Source: Trichoplax adhaerens
Taxonomy: Eukaryota; Placozoa; Uniplacotomia; Trichoplacea; Trichoplacidae
Length of the DNA stretch: 64,000 nt
Direction of reading: 5' to 3'
Assembly (NCBI RefSeq): GCF_000150275.1
Contig: NW_002060954.1
Span: 1,206,074 to 1,270,073, forward strand
Under the pieces are notes generated by a model. That model saw nothing but the letters and a program-made list of their open reading frames with translations, did not search any database and was not told the DNA's origin. Both the position numbers and the translations under genes were made by a program. Below, one piece after another: positions 37,463 through 49,831 of the stretch; position 1 is the first letter of the stretch, and each line of letters opens with the position of its first letter.

Positions 37463-39646
37463 TTATAAACGATTCAATTTAGAAACAATTAAAACACGTA
37501 TAGTCTGATCAAAAGATGTACATATTGATAAGCCCTCTTTATCAGAGCTCCAATCAAGAGAATTTATTGGTTGTGTTGAAATAGTGACATTTTGTTGAAG
37601 ATTAACGGAGCCAATGTTTCCCATTTCTATGCCATTATTATCTTTAACGCAGCGTTGAGATGGATATGAACTAAAACCGAAGTTCAAGGGACATCGTTAG
37701 AAATCATTTGCGATGTTAAAATGGATTACTATTTATAGATTATTAAAGTTAGTTGCGCTCATTTTTCCAGAGCTACTAGTAATATTGTATACTGTTCCGT
37801 GACTGTTACACTATAGTTATAAATAACGCGGATTATACAATTACTGTAGGGTTGTCATACGTAAGTACATACTATTTCCATAGGAATAGCGATCCACTTC
37901 CACCACCAGTTATAAAGATATCCCTATTTTGAGGTAAGTGTTTACCAAACCAAACAGTAGATTTATGCGCCTAATAATATACGCATAGATATATTAGTTA
38001 GTAATAAAACATCCGTAGGAAGCATTACTTATTTAGTGAGGGTAATGAATTGCAGGACGTGCAGTAAATATAGAGTAAAATTTGTTATAAGGAATAACTG
38101 TATGTCGTATACAAAAATCCCATTTTCCACGCTTTAAACGTGCTGTAAGTAATAGCTACAGATATCATACTTTTTCTGATAATCCAGCAAATCCTTTTTC
38201 TGGATGTTGAGTTCGTAAATCAAATACATGAAATTTAGATTCCAAAGTACAGGCAAGGAGCTTATTCATCATGATGTCTTTTCGATCAAACTCTATGTTA
38301 CATATCTAGACAAGCATATTATATTCGCTAACATCAAGTCTTTGAATCGGTTAAGGAATAATAAAAAGGGCTTCAATTACATATAGTAGATATATTCAGT
38401 ACGAATAGGTGCCATGTACTACCCAAACTTACCCCATTTTTTAGATTGTCTTCCCATCGAACAGACATGGTTCTTAAATCAAATAGTTTAATATCTCCAT
38501 TATCGTAACCAGCACAGACACACCTTTCTGATTCAGTGTATGCATTTCCGAAAGCTACTGTCCAACAATCTCTGTGATCTTCACCTTCAGCTGGACTCAT
38601 TGCCGCTACTGGCTTATCATGTTGACGAGTATCCCATACTTTAACACTCCCTAATATAAAAAAGCAAGAAGACGATTAAGAAGTTTACCTAAAGATAATT
38701 CTAATCTGAACAATTTTTATTCATACCATCGCGGCTGCCTGTCACAATTTCTGGAGCACCTTCCCCAATTCCCAGTCCTGCACAGCCGTCGATACTGTTA
38801 ATAATCTCCTTGTGCCCTTTCACGGAATATACTGGTGTATGCCAATTTTCTAGATCCCTAAGCAAGTCATTAGTGGAACTTAAATAACTTTGTACAATTT
38901 CGGAAAGTGTTCGCAAGTGGCTCAATTTCAAATTTTATGCCGTTACAATATTTTCTTGAGAAATCTAAGCACCTAAATGACATACCATGTCTTTAGGTTT
39001 CCATTGAAGTCGCCTGTTGCTAGATGACGACTGCGCAAATTGGAAGCAGCAAACGTACCGCATTTGATTGAGGCATCTTTATTCGTCTAGCGGTTAAAAT
39101 TGTTAGTGGAACAACATTATTACGCTTGGGAATTTCACTGGCTTATTAGTGTTAAACAAGCATTAGTAATCTGTAAAAATATTGATACACAAGCGTACAC
39201 TAGACCGTGTTTTATTGTTGCTACTATATATTTTAATGTTTACCTTACTCGCATTTATATTTACTCGAAAGGCTATCACTACCATAAAGTTAATTCGTAG
39301 TAACGTACAATAAAGCGGTAGCGTCGCTGGGCATTCGTAAATACCGACACCGGATATAATTACAGTATCAGTAAGCTTTAAGTTTGCGATGATCAAGTAT
39401 GTAGATAAACAATAAATCTACGTATATAGGCGCATATAATATATATTTTAGCATCAATGACTATTCGATTACCTCTTTCAAGAGAACTAGATCACCTTTA
39501 CTAATTTCGTAGATTTGCAAGGTACCATTTCCATTAGGTCTCGAGCCCATCACCACGAAACGAGCACTGGAAGGTATCCATTTTGCATCAAATAAAGTGT
39601 AATCCAGCCCCTTCTGCATATGGACAATAATCTGTGGTTTATCCAT
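37463..39646 (-). CDS. DNAAF10: DNAAF10/WDR92, WD40-repeat dynein axonemal assembly factor, 7 exons, 354 aa
   Basis: Cytoplasmic WD40 propeller that works with the R2TP/prefoldin-like co-chaperone in pre-assembly of axonemal dynein arms. This fits an animal with motile cilia. Exons in transcript order: 39646-39473, 39086-38986, 38857-38727, 38650-38433, 38305-38171, 37970-37873, 37670-37463; all phases match. Matches to the human protein as I recall it run end to end: [115 protein letters not shown] and [13 protein letters not shown]. The length equals the family norm (357 in human). The start is fixed by MDKPQII. It shares a divergent promoter region of 690 bases with GADD45GIP1. Confidence 0.96.
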
Positions 39647-40336
39647 GGCTTACTAGTAGCACAGTCGGAGGTGACTCCGTAGTCCAGGAATTAAATAAAC
39701 TGCTTTACTTGCTGTAGGCCTAACTTGTAGTCTTGTACCGTGTCTAGATTTTTAACGTTTTAATCGCAGTACAGTATGATTTTCAAACCAGTTGTAAATT
39801 ATAACTTGCACGCTTCATAAATGTACAGTATACAGTAACTGAACAGTACAGTACAGTAATGACGAACCCTCAACTCAAGCTCTTTTTACCTCCATGGTAA
39901 CGTTACAGCTAGAGGCCCTAGACTAGAGTCTCTAGTTACAGCCATACAAATGAAGTTCTGTACAGTACAGTACAGTACAGTACAGTACTTTTTTGGGTGT
40001 GTACAGTACACTGTCCTGTACTGTACTGTATTCACTGTACTGTACAGTACAGCAAATAGTACTGTACTATAATATTGTACTGTACTGTACTGTACTGTAG
40101 ATCAGCGCAGCACGCTACAGGCTGCAGTCTGCAGATCAGTATGAAAGCATGTAGCTGCACTTGCAACTAATTTATAACATATTATTTTATTTTATTTTGT
40201 TCGAAGATAGATAGTACACAATATCATAAATTTTATAGTATACCACTACTGTACTTCATTGCACTACTTACAGTAGCTTACTAGTTCATTAATTAATCAT
40301 ATTAAACTAATTGAAGGCATTGCAGGCAAGAGAACA
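39647..40336. promoter_or_regulatory. Divergent promoter region DNAAF10 / GADD45GIP1
   Basis: The start codons of two genes transcribed in opposite directions are 690 bases apart with no other ORF between. Nearly half of the interval is the ACAGT/ACTGT pentamer array. A CTAGAGGCCCTAG...CTCTAG inverted repeat lies at 39909-39935. No TATA box could be assigned with confidence. Confidence 0.6.
39766..40100. repeat. Palindromic ACAGT/ACTGT pentamer array between DNAAF10 and GADD45GIP1
   Basis: Longest uninterrupted runs: about six CAGTA units at 39960-39988 and five TACTG units at 40078-40099, in opposite orientation. Shorter mixed runs lie in between and at 39766-39863. Opposite orientation of long runs in one array allows a large hairpin. 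Confidence 0.85.
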
Positions 40337-41157
40337 ATGTACGGTATATTTGCAAGTTTTCGGCGAGGATCGCAGTTGGAGAATATTACTCTTCATGCAA
40401 GAGATCTTTCATCCAAAATATCTCCATCTATTGCTAGAATTCTGAAAGATGCCAAAAGAACTAATAATGGCAGAAAGCATCCAAAGATTAGCACTCTTCA
40501 GTTAGCTAGAACAAAGAGAAAATTTATACAACAAGGTAAGGAATGGCCTCAAGAACCCTTGCCTCCACTTAATTTAAAGCCTTATCGCAAAGGTCACAAA
40601 TGGGAGGAAGCTAAAGCTGCAAGGTAAGAGTGTGTACTGTATTTCGAGGTTGTTACCGTTTCTTATTCTCCAAATTCTGTGCAGTACGATTGGTATATCG
40701 CTATAAGTACTGCAGAACAAACTTCTACTAAAATTAAACTCTCAAGAGCAGCGAATTCTTAGTCACAATATAATTTACATGCGGATATTGTACAGTAATT
40801 AATTAAACTACTAATACTGTAGGTGAGTAAGCTCGGAGAAATTCTACCTTCAGTACCTTTTAGATAAGGAAGTTCTTTGCGAACTGTCACTGCGACTTTG
40901 CAACACTAATCGACACCTTTGTTATGTCTTCTATCAGAAAAGTGACTATAGCTGAAAACATGGCTAAAATGCCACAAATGATTGCAGAATACCGCGAACA
41001 GGTCAGGGAGAGGAGAGAAAAATATAGAAACAGAAAAGATGCTGCTAAGAAAGATCCGAATCAACCCGAATATGTTCAATATTTGCTAGCAAAGGGTGTC
41101 AGATTAGCAGATATCGCTGTTAAACTTGGTACCCAAAATAAAAAAGCTAAGATTTAA
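40337..41157 (+). CDS. GADD45GIP1: GADD45GIP1/CRIF1 (mitochondrial large ribosomal subunit protein mL64), 2 exons, 168 aa
   Basis: In other animals this protein sits at the polypeptide exit of the mitochondrial large ribosomal subunit and helps inner-membrane insertion of oxidative phosphorylation subunits. Exons: 40337-40623 and 40938-41157. Exon 1 encodes an N-terminus rich in basic and hydroxylated residues (FASFRRGSQLENITLHARDL), compatible with mitochondrial import, then a basic, proline-containing middle. The join AG|A gives EAKAARKVTIAENMAKMPQM, matching the family hallmark IAxxMAKMPQMI, followed by a highly charged helix (REQVRERREKYRNRKDAAKK) typical of the family. The ATG at 40924 is inside the intron side of the acceptor and is not the start. 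At 168 residues it is shorter than human (222). The identification rests mainly on the hallmark and helix. Confidence 0.85.
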
Positions 41158-42403
41158 TGTTGAAATTAGGCGTTACAGTAAAATAAGTTTTATTGGTTAC
41201 AACTGAAACATCTCTACTGGTCTTACAAACAGAATTTTTACAACGTTATAACAACAATTATAGGATCAAAGATTGTCAATCTAATATTACTTTACAATGT
41301 AGAAGACCTAATGTCTCTGACTTTGACAGTGTTATAGATGTTCTAGGTAACACCCGTTTTTACTTACTGATCTGCACTGCTTAATACGCAGAAGCTACTG
41401 TGTTATCTATCCGCGGCTACAACTGATTTACCATTCGTTCGTACTGCTGGTCTGCATGTAATACTACAAGTACTCGTAATTACTGATAATAATATTACAA
41501 ATTTTGATATTAATACGAGATATCATGATTTTAGGTTAGTATTTTATAACTTGAACTCAGATTGCGCCCTGTATCTACTTCTAAACACAGTACAGTACGT
41601 CACAGTAATACTGTCGTATACCTTATCTATCTCAGCAGTGTGCTGCTGACATGATGTTTTGATACATAACTGTGATCTACTGTCAGCTTGAACAAGGAAG
41701 TTAGCAAAATTAATCTGATTTATTTTAGGATTACCTCTTCGCATTATATAGTATATATATATTCGCGTGCTCAATCCTTCACGGTATTACGTCGAAACTG
41801 TAAGCTAATAACGTGATATGACTGCATCGTGGAGATTGCACTGAAAATGGTTAATAAATTATATTCACAATCAAGACTAATGTTACCTGGTAAGCGACAA
41901 CATTCATGAATTCCTCCTCATTTAAGTAGTAAATAGGCGTATTCATTGATTCAATACGCAAACTTTACTCCACATACAGTATATCAAATCATTATGTTAC
42001 ATTGGGATTGCATCCCACATAGTAGGAATACAATTTACGAATAAGTTTTATTGAAACAAATAGATTAAGCAACTAATACTGATCTATGGTTGCATGATTC
42101 GCTGTTAGTTTACTATTAACTGAATTTTAAAATTTGACTCCAATATTGGCACTTTTAGTGCTTCGATACGGTATATGAGTAACATGACTAATATGAGATG
42201 ATTTATTGAGTTTCTTTTAGGGAGGGTAAATAAGTTCAGTACAGTACTCAGATGACTCACCTAGGCTTCTATAATTTGACAAGCATTCGATGCAGATTAG
42301 GCAAAATGAATGATTGATTTCATAGTAAAATTATATAAATACGTAAAGGTATAGACTGTAATGCTGTATGCTCAGTTAGGGAAATTGTGAGTCAGTGATA
42401 TAA

Positions 42404-42614
42404 ACATACAGTACAGTACTGTATACTGTTATACAATTGCCGTCAAGTAAATGCACAGTACTGTACAGTACAGTACAAGCACACCTACTGTAGACTGGAT
42501 AACAGTAACAACATGCTTAACATCAACATTAACCCTGTACAGTATATCACTTTTAGAAACAAAAGTGAGGGTACGGTAGACCGGATAGTACGGTAATACT
42601 GTACTGTACAGTAG
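42404..42614. repeat. Scattered ACAGT/ACTGT pentamer copies
   Basis: Blocks at about 42408-42425, 42455-42476 and 42597-42612, again in both orientations, separated by ordinary sequence. Confidence 0.75.
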
Positions 42615-42810
42615 ACCAGCGGTTCTTAAGCCTTACCGATGCGTCACCCACCACAGCAATAGTCATAAAAGCGTAATGTAGTAACTACATTATATACTAT
42701 CACTAGTGTAATACCTGTACGATATCAGATATACTCGTATAATTCGCAGGTTGATATGGCATATAGCTTATGACTCAGTCTAACTTCGCTATCAAGTTAT
42801 CCGTTTGATA

Positions 42811-43203
42811 TGCTGTACACAGAGTGTACAGTGCAGTACTGTACTGTACATGTACACTGTACAGTACTACGTCTCAAAGCATTTTAGGTCCACAATTTAA
42901 TGTTTGCATCAGAGTCTGTATGCCTTCCATTCTCCATTCTGGTACGCATGTCCCCTCTGCAAGAAGACTGGTAGTTGCGTAATACGCACTGATAGTACAT
43001 GCCGACATGGTACAGTACGCTGTACAGTACAATACACTGTAAAGATACTGTACAGTACTGTAGTGTCCAGTGTGTACTGTAGTACTGTACTGTACTGTAC
43101 TGTACTACAGTACTCGAACAAGTTGAGCTCTGCAGACTCCTAACTTCTGCAGTAAAAACTGTAATAAAACACGGTAGTTATAGTGTACAGTATACTGTAC
43201 AGT
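42811..43203. repeat. Palindromic ACAGT/ACTGT pentamer array upstream of CDIN1
   Basis: Dense blocks at about 42811-42868, 43010-43065 and 43076-43114, with a last block near 43183-43204. Composition and alternating orientation are as in the arrays at 34.7 and 39.8 kb. Confidence 0.8.
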
Positions 43204-43508
43204 ATTGATTTGATTCACAGTAATTTGGCGATCTTGAAGTTGCACGAAAATAATAATAGTATCGGATAATAGCTTAGTCCGATCTAATGAAATGGATTAA
43301 AATGTTAAATAATTAATACACTAGCATTGACAGCCTGTAAATACTCAATCTACATTAGAATTCAACTAAGAGCAGTTTTATTTACATTTTATCGTGGATT
43401 CATTAACTGTAGAGTGTACAGTATATGTAAGTGCATATTACACCATTGTTATTATTATTAATTACCGTACATTAGGATATGCAGTTAAGTGAATTTCATT
43501 GCCAATAG

Positions 43509-43644
43509 TATTTCATTATCGGGCTGCTTTCACTTATTTGTAAAACATGGCTTTACCTCTGGCCAAGTACAAGCGTATTATAAGTGTTATCAAAAATTCA
43601 ACATCACGCGAATGTCTGACAGACATTTTAAAGCTGTACCCTGG
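43509..43644 (+). other. Possible exon upstream of CDIN1, uncertain
   Basis: An open segment bounded by a weak acceptor (CCAATAG) and a strong donor (TGG|GTAAGT). It translates to a stretch containing CFHLFVKHGFTSG and YYKCYQKFNITRM. It could be an N-terminal CDIN1 exon, but its phase (0) does not fit the first secure exon at 44266, which needs phase 2. Another exon must then lie between, or this is a separate or chance ORF. Confidence 0.25.
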
Positions 43645-44265
43645 GTAAGTACATTGCTAAATTTAAAGTTTCTAACCAAGTACAAATTGTTCCAGTATGA
43701 TCATAACAATTGCCATGTAATAGGTGCTAAAAGGAGTTACTGCATTTGGTTTACTGTGTTATTTACATTTACATTGCCATCGTAAGAAATTTATCAATTC
43801 TAGATTAAGATTAGACTAATATTACGTAATCATACTGTACAATGCACTGTGCAGAATGCATATATTAATGTGATATGTAGCTATTTATTAAGTTTAATAA
43901 CGATATAATTAACGACTGCATAAAAGCTTGCAATACTTGACACAAAGGTTTAACTACAGCACATACAATATAATACCATGTTTGTAATATAGCAATTAAG
44001 AAATAACTGATGTTAACACAGAACTACTATATTCTTTCTTTCTATTTAAATGTTCGTTCTAATAATTAACATACTTACGTATACTGTAGTTTGATGTAGT
44101 ATCCCTGTACTAGTACCGTACAGTACAATGTGCTAATAAATAAATGGCTTAAAATTAAATTTAAATTTTAAGATCTAAATTTAAGGTTGAATAGATTTTA
44201 TTCACTGACATAAGTCTTAACATTATGATTTCGAATCATCTGAATTGTGCTTTATTTTTTAATAG

Positions 44266-47177
44266 AGTAACATACAACACTTTGGTTAGTATTTACTCGC
44301 AAGAATACCAGGTAATCTAATGTACAATAGCTAATGTCCATTTTGCAAGAGATACTTTGATTACAAAATTTTTTATCTAATACAATTTCTAAACAATGTA
44401 AAATCTGAGACTATACGCATTTAGAAAATAATTTATTTGCGTAACATTACGTCATTGCTTTTATTAGCCAACTTTGTAAACTCAGCATATTATCAGTGTG
44501 CACTACTTCAGATACAAAATGCTAGCTAAATACCGTACATAAACATTCCTTTTCATTCATAAGCGACCTATTGGTATAATGCATATGATTTTTAAAGTTT
44601 ATAGTTTAAACTTCATAGACATACAGTACGAGTGTAATGTGTAATTGTCAAAGTTAAAGCACAATTACTTTATGCAAATTACGGCATAAGCACCCTATTC
44701 ACAAAGGAAGTGGTGCTATACATACGATTATTACTCAAAGTATTTTATCTATCTATTTTCGCACTACACGTACAAAGTATTTAAGAAAATTTGTGATAGC
44801 AAAATAGTCACATCTAAATATAGCACGTAATACTGCACATTGCTTCTACTACTTCAGCAGCATTTTATTTTGTTACTTTGCTGAGCAAATGAGCATCATA
44901 TATTATGTCGTTCATGCTAATTAAGTATTTACGGTAGTGAATATGACCTGGCTTTGCTATATTTTTTGTAATATAAGGGTCAACAGTTGACTATAGTACA
45001 ATATATGGTATACAGTGGATAATAGTTATCTAATTTACACTGGGGAAAATTCGTGTACAACTTTATCCAATATATTGTGTATACTACATACCTGTTCTTA
45101 CTATGTCATCAAATATTGAGATATTTCGTTGTTACATCGGATATGTATAATTTGAGAGTATAATAATAATTATGTAGCATAACATAGAGAATGGCCAGTG
45201 TACTAGATTGATGTAAATATTCAAATTTAAAAATATAGTTAGCATTTATCAGTGGCTATTATTGTATATGTATATTTAATATTTAATTAGCACTGCAAAA
45301 ACAGTAATCTACTTTTAATTATGAAAATTTTCTGCAAATCCCCTGGTATACCCTTGATAGAAGAAAATTAAGAAAGAATTTCATCGCCATCATTCTCCGG
45401 ACATGATGGAACGTTATTACCAGCGGTTTGTAAATTATATAGATGATGCAAATAATTAAGTTGAATTCACTATTTATCAGTATACTCGTACTAATCGTCC
45501 CTTTATTTAGCATTTAATAGTAAATTATTTAATGTCTTTTATCGAAACATTAATATGACATATATCAAGCTTGTTAATTACCCCTTGTCTTTCACAGGTA
45601 TTTAACGCTAAGTAATCAAGATTTCCAAGAATCAATCTTACAACTTATAGCTAATGAGGTTATTTCTTGATAAATTTATGACAACAAACGATTTAATTAA
45701 AAATTTACAAGGTATTTTGTCTGTGCATATTGTAGGTAGATCTATCAGCTTTCCTCTTAGCTCGCATTGTAGTAGAAAGGCATTTGGCACATTTACATCA
45801 TAATGGAAATAGTCGTAAGTTTATGACACAAAAAGGTACTATTCTAATAGCTATTAATCGATTAAAAACAAATGTTTTGTGATGGTAAAGCACCACGAAC
45901 TACCATCAGCAATGCTATGAAGGACATTACGTTACTGCAAAATGACAGACTCGCAAGGGAAGTTGAGCAGGTACGTTTCCGTAAATCGAATTCAATCATA
46001 TCTCCACCGCTGGTTTCGTAAATTTTTAGGTAATAAGATCATACTTAAAAAATCTTTGTAATAAATTAGTGTATACTGAACGATGCAAATTACGGGCCTC
46101 TAATTGAGAATGTGAAGCAGTATCCTACTTCTAAGCCTTCATTTAAAAATATATTATCTACGTTACGCCGTTATTTCAATCTTTAAAACCTTACTAATAG
46201 TTCTACTGGTCTTGAATATGAATATATTCTACGAGAAAAGCTAAATAACTTGACGTTGGCCTTTCTTGGTACTGAAGTGTATACATAGCAGTAAAACTAC
46301 GATAGCTAAATTGGGAAATTATATTTTCACCAAATAACGAGTTTAGTGATATTCAAACTGGCAAATCGAAATTTAGTAAATATATTCTTATAGTTTTTAT
46401 GAAATCGTTCTTCAGATGAAAATGATATGAGATTAAAAGGATATGATAAGACACCAGATATTAAATTAGAAGTGCCAATAGGTACGCACATCAACTATGA
46501 CTATAAATTTAGAATTACATCACTAATTGCGTCTATATCTACAGTATATAACATTTTCTTTTTAATGGTATTTCTTTAGCTGTGAATGGCAATATTGTGA
46601 ACTGGATAGAAAGTAAAGCATCATTCGGTGATGAGCATAGTCATGCCACGTATATGAAGGATCAGTATTATAGCTACTTAAACAGGTACTTGTAATTCTT
46701 ATGAAATTTTATGAATTATTTCTTATGTTCAGTATTTACTAGCTAAAGTATTTGAAAAATCTATAATAATATAATGTCAGTAGACATCATTACCTTTGTA
46801 GCTCTCACAGATTATTACTGTAGTAAATGTAAATGTAACTATTGTATGTTTATGCATGCTAGTTTCAAATAGTCATTTATTGATTTAAATACCAAGGTAT
46901 AAAAATGGATTGTTATTAAAATATTGCTTGACCTATTTACAAGTTTAAAGGCTGCTTACAATTATAGTTAGTCCGTAGGATTCTTGATCCATTAGAGATA
47001 AGAATTAAGATTAAGACCATTTCATTTGATAACAGGTTCGGACCAGGGATGGTAATTTACTGGTTTGGATTTATTAAAGAGTTAAATTTTGACGAGCAAC
47101 CTGGCATCTTAATTGTGGACTCTTTTCCTTTAGAGATAATTACACTTAAAGCATGTACAGATCATGACTGTAATTAA
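44266..47177 (+). CDS. CDIN1: CDIN1 (C15orf41), CDAN1-interacting nuclease 1, 5' end unresolved
   Basis: PD-(D/E)XK-type nuclease family protein that partners codanin-1 in vertebrates. Secure exons: 44266-44311, 45598-45658, 45736-45814, 45891-45970, 46070-46119, 46201-46268, 46416-46481, 46580-46685, 47036-47177. Matches to human as I recall it: [19 protein letters not shown]...[97 protein letters not shown] and [17 protein letters not shown]. The D...E-S-K pattern ([16 protein letters not shown]) is the nuclease core. From 45598 on all phases agree. At least one exon is missing between 44311 (phase 0) and 45598 (needs phase 2), where human has a TSEAIESYYQR-like segment, and the N-terminal exon was not found. 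It runs tail to tail with MEIS. Confidence 0.9.
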
Positions 47178-48153
47178 AGTCTAATGCCAATTTGATATTG
47201 CTAGCAAATTATAACCATATGCTATTACTGTAGTTTTCATTTTTACAGTATAATTATCAGTCTTACTACTCGCGTTATTGCCGATATAGCAATACATTTG
47301 TGGTTGCACACTTTACTATACATTGGGTATTAGTTATACGTATGTACAGTACGCTACATGGATTTTCGATACCGTAGTCATTTGTTCTGTAAGCATCTCA
47401 ATTTTACTGTATAGTATAGTAGTAATGGTAGTTAATAAGGCGCAATATCAGATGGAACGGACATACGAGTAAATTCTATTTGGAATATTCACTTGCTGTA
47501 GTACAGTTTCATTTGTATTTATTACGTAATTCTGTGCCAAACAAGAAGCAGAACACTCGCATGTTACCAAGGAATTTCAATAAATTAAAAATAAAACGTA
47601 TTGTACAGTATTTTTTCGTTGTCATGCTGGGAATGCTTTCTGTAAATTGTAAATTATTGTCCTGACAGTGCATTTATTTAAGGCCGGTGCTACACTCATT
47701 ATCATTAATCCCACTTTCTTAACCATAACTTGAATCGGCTTTTATACGCTATACAAATGTACTCCCGCTATACTGTATATGACCAGTAAGAGAGACCAGT
47801 GAATGCTTTCCGAAACATACACGCGGATACTATCTATCTTTTTATATTATACAGTTTAAACAGAGAAACCGTTTATTTCAAGATCGAACAGTACACCCGC
47901 TGTATTAGCGCGATATTGGTGATTAACTGTAAGTTACAATGAGGAAAGTTACTGGTAAACTTCGCTAAATACAATGTTACGTTGTTTTCGATCATAGCAA
48001 TCCATGGCAATACGTAGTCTCTGAAAGCATACAGTAGTAAATAGTGAATCTCCCAAGTAGGTTACACCAACAGTATAGTACTAGTATGAGAGCATGGTCA
48101 CGTGATATTTTAGGTTAGGTTAAATAAAGAATTTTCATTAGAAGTGATGTTTG
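47178..48153. other. CDIN1 3' flank, no further gene
   Basis: Should contain the CDIN1 3' UTR. AATAAA-like sequences occur near 47578 and 47591, but none is clearly the signal. The ORF at 47480-47665 is unsupported. Confidence 0.5.
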
Positions 48154-48225
48154 GGGGATATAGCTCAGTGGTAGAGCGCTCGCTTCGCATGTGAGAGGCC
48201 ACGGGTTCAATCCCCGTTATCTCCA
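48154..48225 (+). tRNA. tRNA-Ala (anticodon CGC)
   Basis: The full cloverleaf can be drawn. The 7-bp acceptor stem GGGGATA/TATCTCC contains the G3-U70 pair that defines alanine tRNAs. The D stem is GCTC/GAGC, the anticodon arm CTCGC-TTCGCAT-GTGAG, the T arm ACGGG-TTCAATC-CCCGT and the discriminator base A. There is no intron. The internal A box (TAGCTCAGTGG at 48161) and B box (GGTTCAATCC at 48204) are canonical, and a run of nine T from 48227 gives the RNA polymerase III terminator. CCA is not encoded, as usual in eukaryotes. Confidence 0.97.
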
Positions 48226-48226
48226 G

Positions 48227-48235
48227 TTTTTTTTT
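48227..48235 (+). terminator. RNA polymerase III terminator of tRNA-Ala
   Basis: A run of nine T residues begins two bases after the discriminator base. Confidence 0.9.
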
Positions 48236-49831
48236 CTTTTCATATTGTTAATAGTAAATTCAGTTTAGTTTATGTAGATTAGATCGGCCGCATTAATTAA
48301 TTATTACATAGACAACAGATGATACTGCTTGATATCTACAATCACTAACTTAACCCGCATACCATGCCATGCGAATGAGATTTCTGATAATATTAATCGA
48401 TATTATACTGAATGCAAAAACGGCATAGCCGCGTCTGACTCAGCCTAGCAGAAACTCCAGCTCATTGATACGTACTTCACTTAGATTTAATAAATTATCT
48501 CACTAATACCACTAAAAGCAGTTTCAAACTGTCCATGTGTCATACGCACACAGGAATAAGTTAACTGTTAACCAACTTAGCGGCTATTTGAGAGAACACC
48601 TATAAATAGTATAAGGACTGGTAAGAATAGGAGAAGATCGTGGGATAGAAATTTTAGAATACTAAATTTAAAGAAATATCGTATAAATATTGTATACCCT
48701 ATATGACTAGCTAATCGTGATCTCCTACTTTTTCTAAAGGTGCAGATCGGAAATACTCATAGCATACTATCATTATAGTTAACAGCAATGTTGCACACCC
48801 AAATATCGACAATAAACGTATACTCAAATAGATTTAAATGCTTTCATGTAGCAGTAAAACCATTTAATATTTTTTCTGACAGCAATCACTTTTTCATGAC
48901 GCTTTGATCTATTACTAGTTGCTTAACAACAACAGAAAACATTACAGCACTCATTCCACACTTTAATATTGAAGAACGTATCATATAAGCAAATAGTGTG
49001 CTAAAATTATGCTATAGATTAAGCACAAGTGTATTAAATATTATCATCATTGGTTTGTCGTTCAGGCAAAAATAGCTCGATACCATCCGACTCAATTAAG
49101 AAATCAGAAAAATAACACCCTTAGTTAGTATAAACACACTGATATCGCATGACAACATATTAATTACATATAGCTATCACAATTGTTATAAATACTGCCA
49201 TAAATACTGCGTTATAATATACGCACTGTGTTATATGCTATAGAATAACAGTGACTTTTCAGCTATTGTTTTATTAGATTCTTAGCATTACTTCACGAAA
49301 GGGCAAATAAAAGGGGATAATTCGGTTTGGTCAGTCAGATTGTACTATTAGTAATAATTTAGTAAGAACTACATCGCCTACTAGTATCAATCTGTTAATT
49401 TGGTTACGAATGCAGTATAAATACAACTGCATAACTTTTCCAATTGGCTACATTATGTACTGTAATCGGGCCTAAGGATGTAGGTTTATTAATTAATAGA
49501 TAAGGGTAAAATTTAATGCAACGACTGAGACGTTGGTTAAAATTTGTTTATAGGCACAATATAGTTATCTTTTACTAGCGGATAAAAAATGATTACTTCA
49601 TCGAGTGAGATAAACAGGAAATGTTTCTGACCCTTAGTTTTGATATGAATAATAATAAATTAATTGTTATAAATAATTTATGTACTAGTAAATCATTAAA
49701 ATGATCTACTCCATAGTACTACATTGAAATCGTTACTAAATATTTCAATAGTGCCATTATAAGAAAGCGATCACAATTTGTTACTATAACTTGTTACTAT
49801 GTATCACTTCCATTCGAGTACGTTCGATATC
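48236..49831. other. Region between tRNA-Ala and the MEIS 3' end
   Basis: About 1.6 kb, AT-rich, no ORF or RNA gene recognised. It should include the MEIS 3' UTR, transcribed leftwards. Confidence 0.6.

Larger units (their letters stand above)
41158..43508. other. Region between GADD45GIP1 and CDIN1, with pentamer arrays
   Basis: No supported gene. The frames at 41193-41384 and 42904-43143 have no family resemblance, and the second is largely array translated. The 5' exon(s) of CDIN1 should lie somewhere between here and 44265 but could not be placed. Isolated pentamer copies occur near 41587 and 42238. Confidence 0.5.

Noticed and set aside
40924-41157. An independent small protein starting at ATG 40924
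   Set aside because: The first five codons lie on the intron side of a good acceptor (TTCTATCAG). Splicing from 40623 keeps the frame and yields the full GADD45GIP1 protein.
42904-43143. Overlapping ORFs on both strands at 42.9-43.14 kb
   Set aside because: Much of both is translated pentamer array, which is free of stops in several frames; there is no family resemblance.
48154-48225. tRNA pseudogene or SINE rather than a tRNA gene
   Set aside because: All stems pair, both internal promoter boxes are canonical, the G3-U70 identity pair is present and a T-run terminator follows. No SINE tail is seen.
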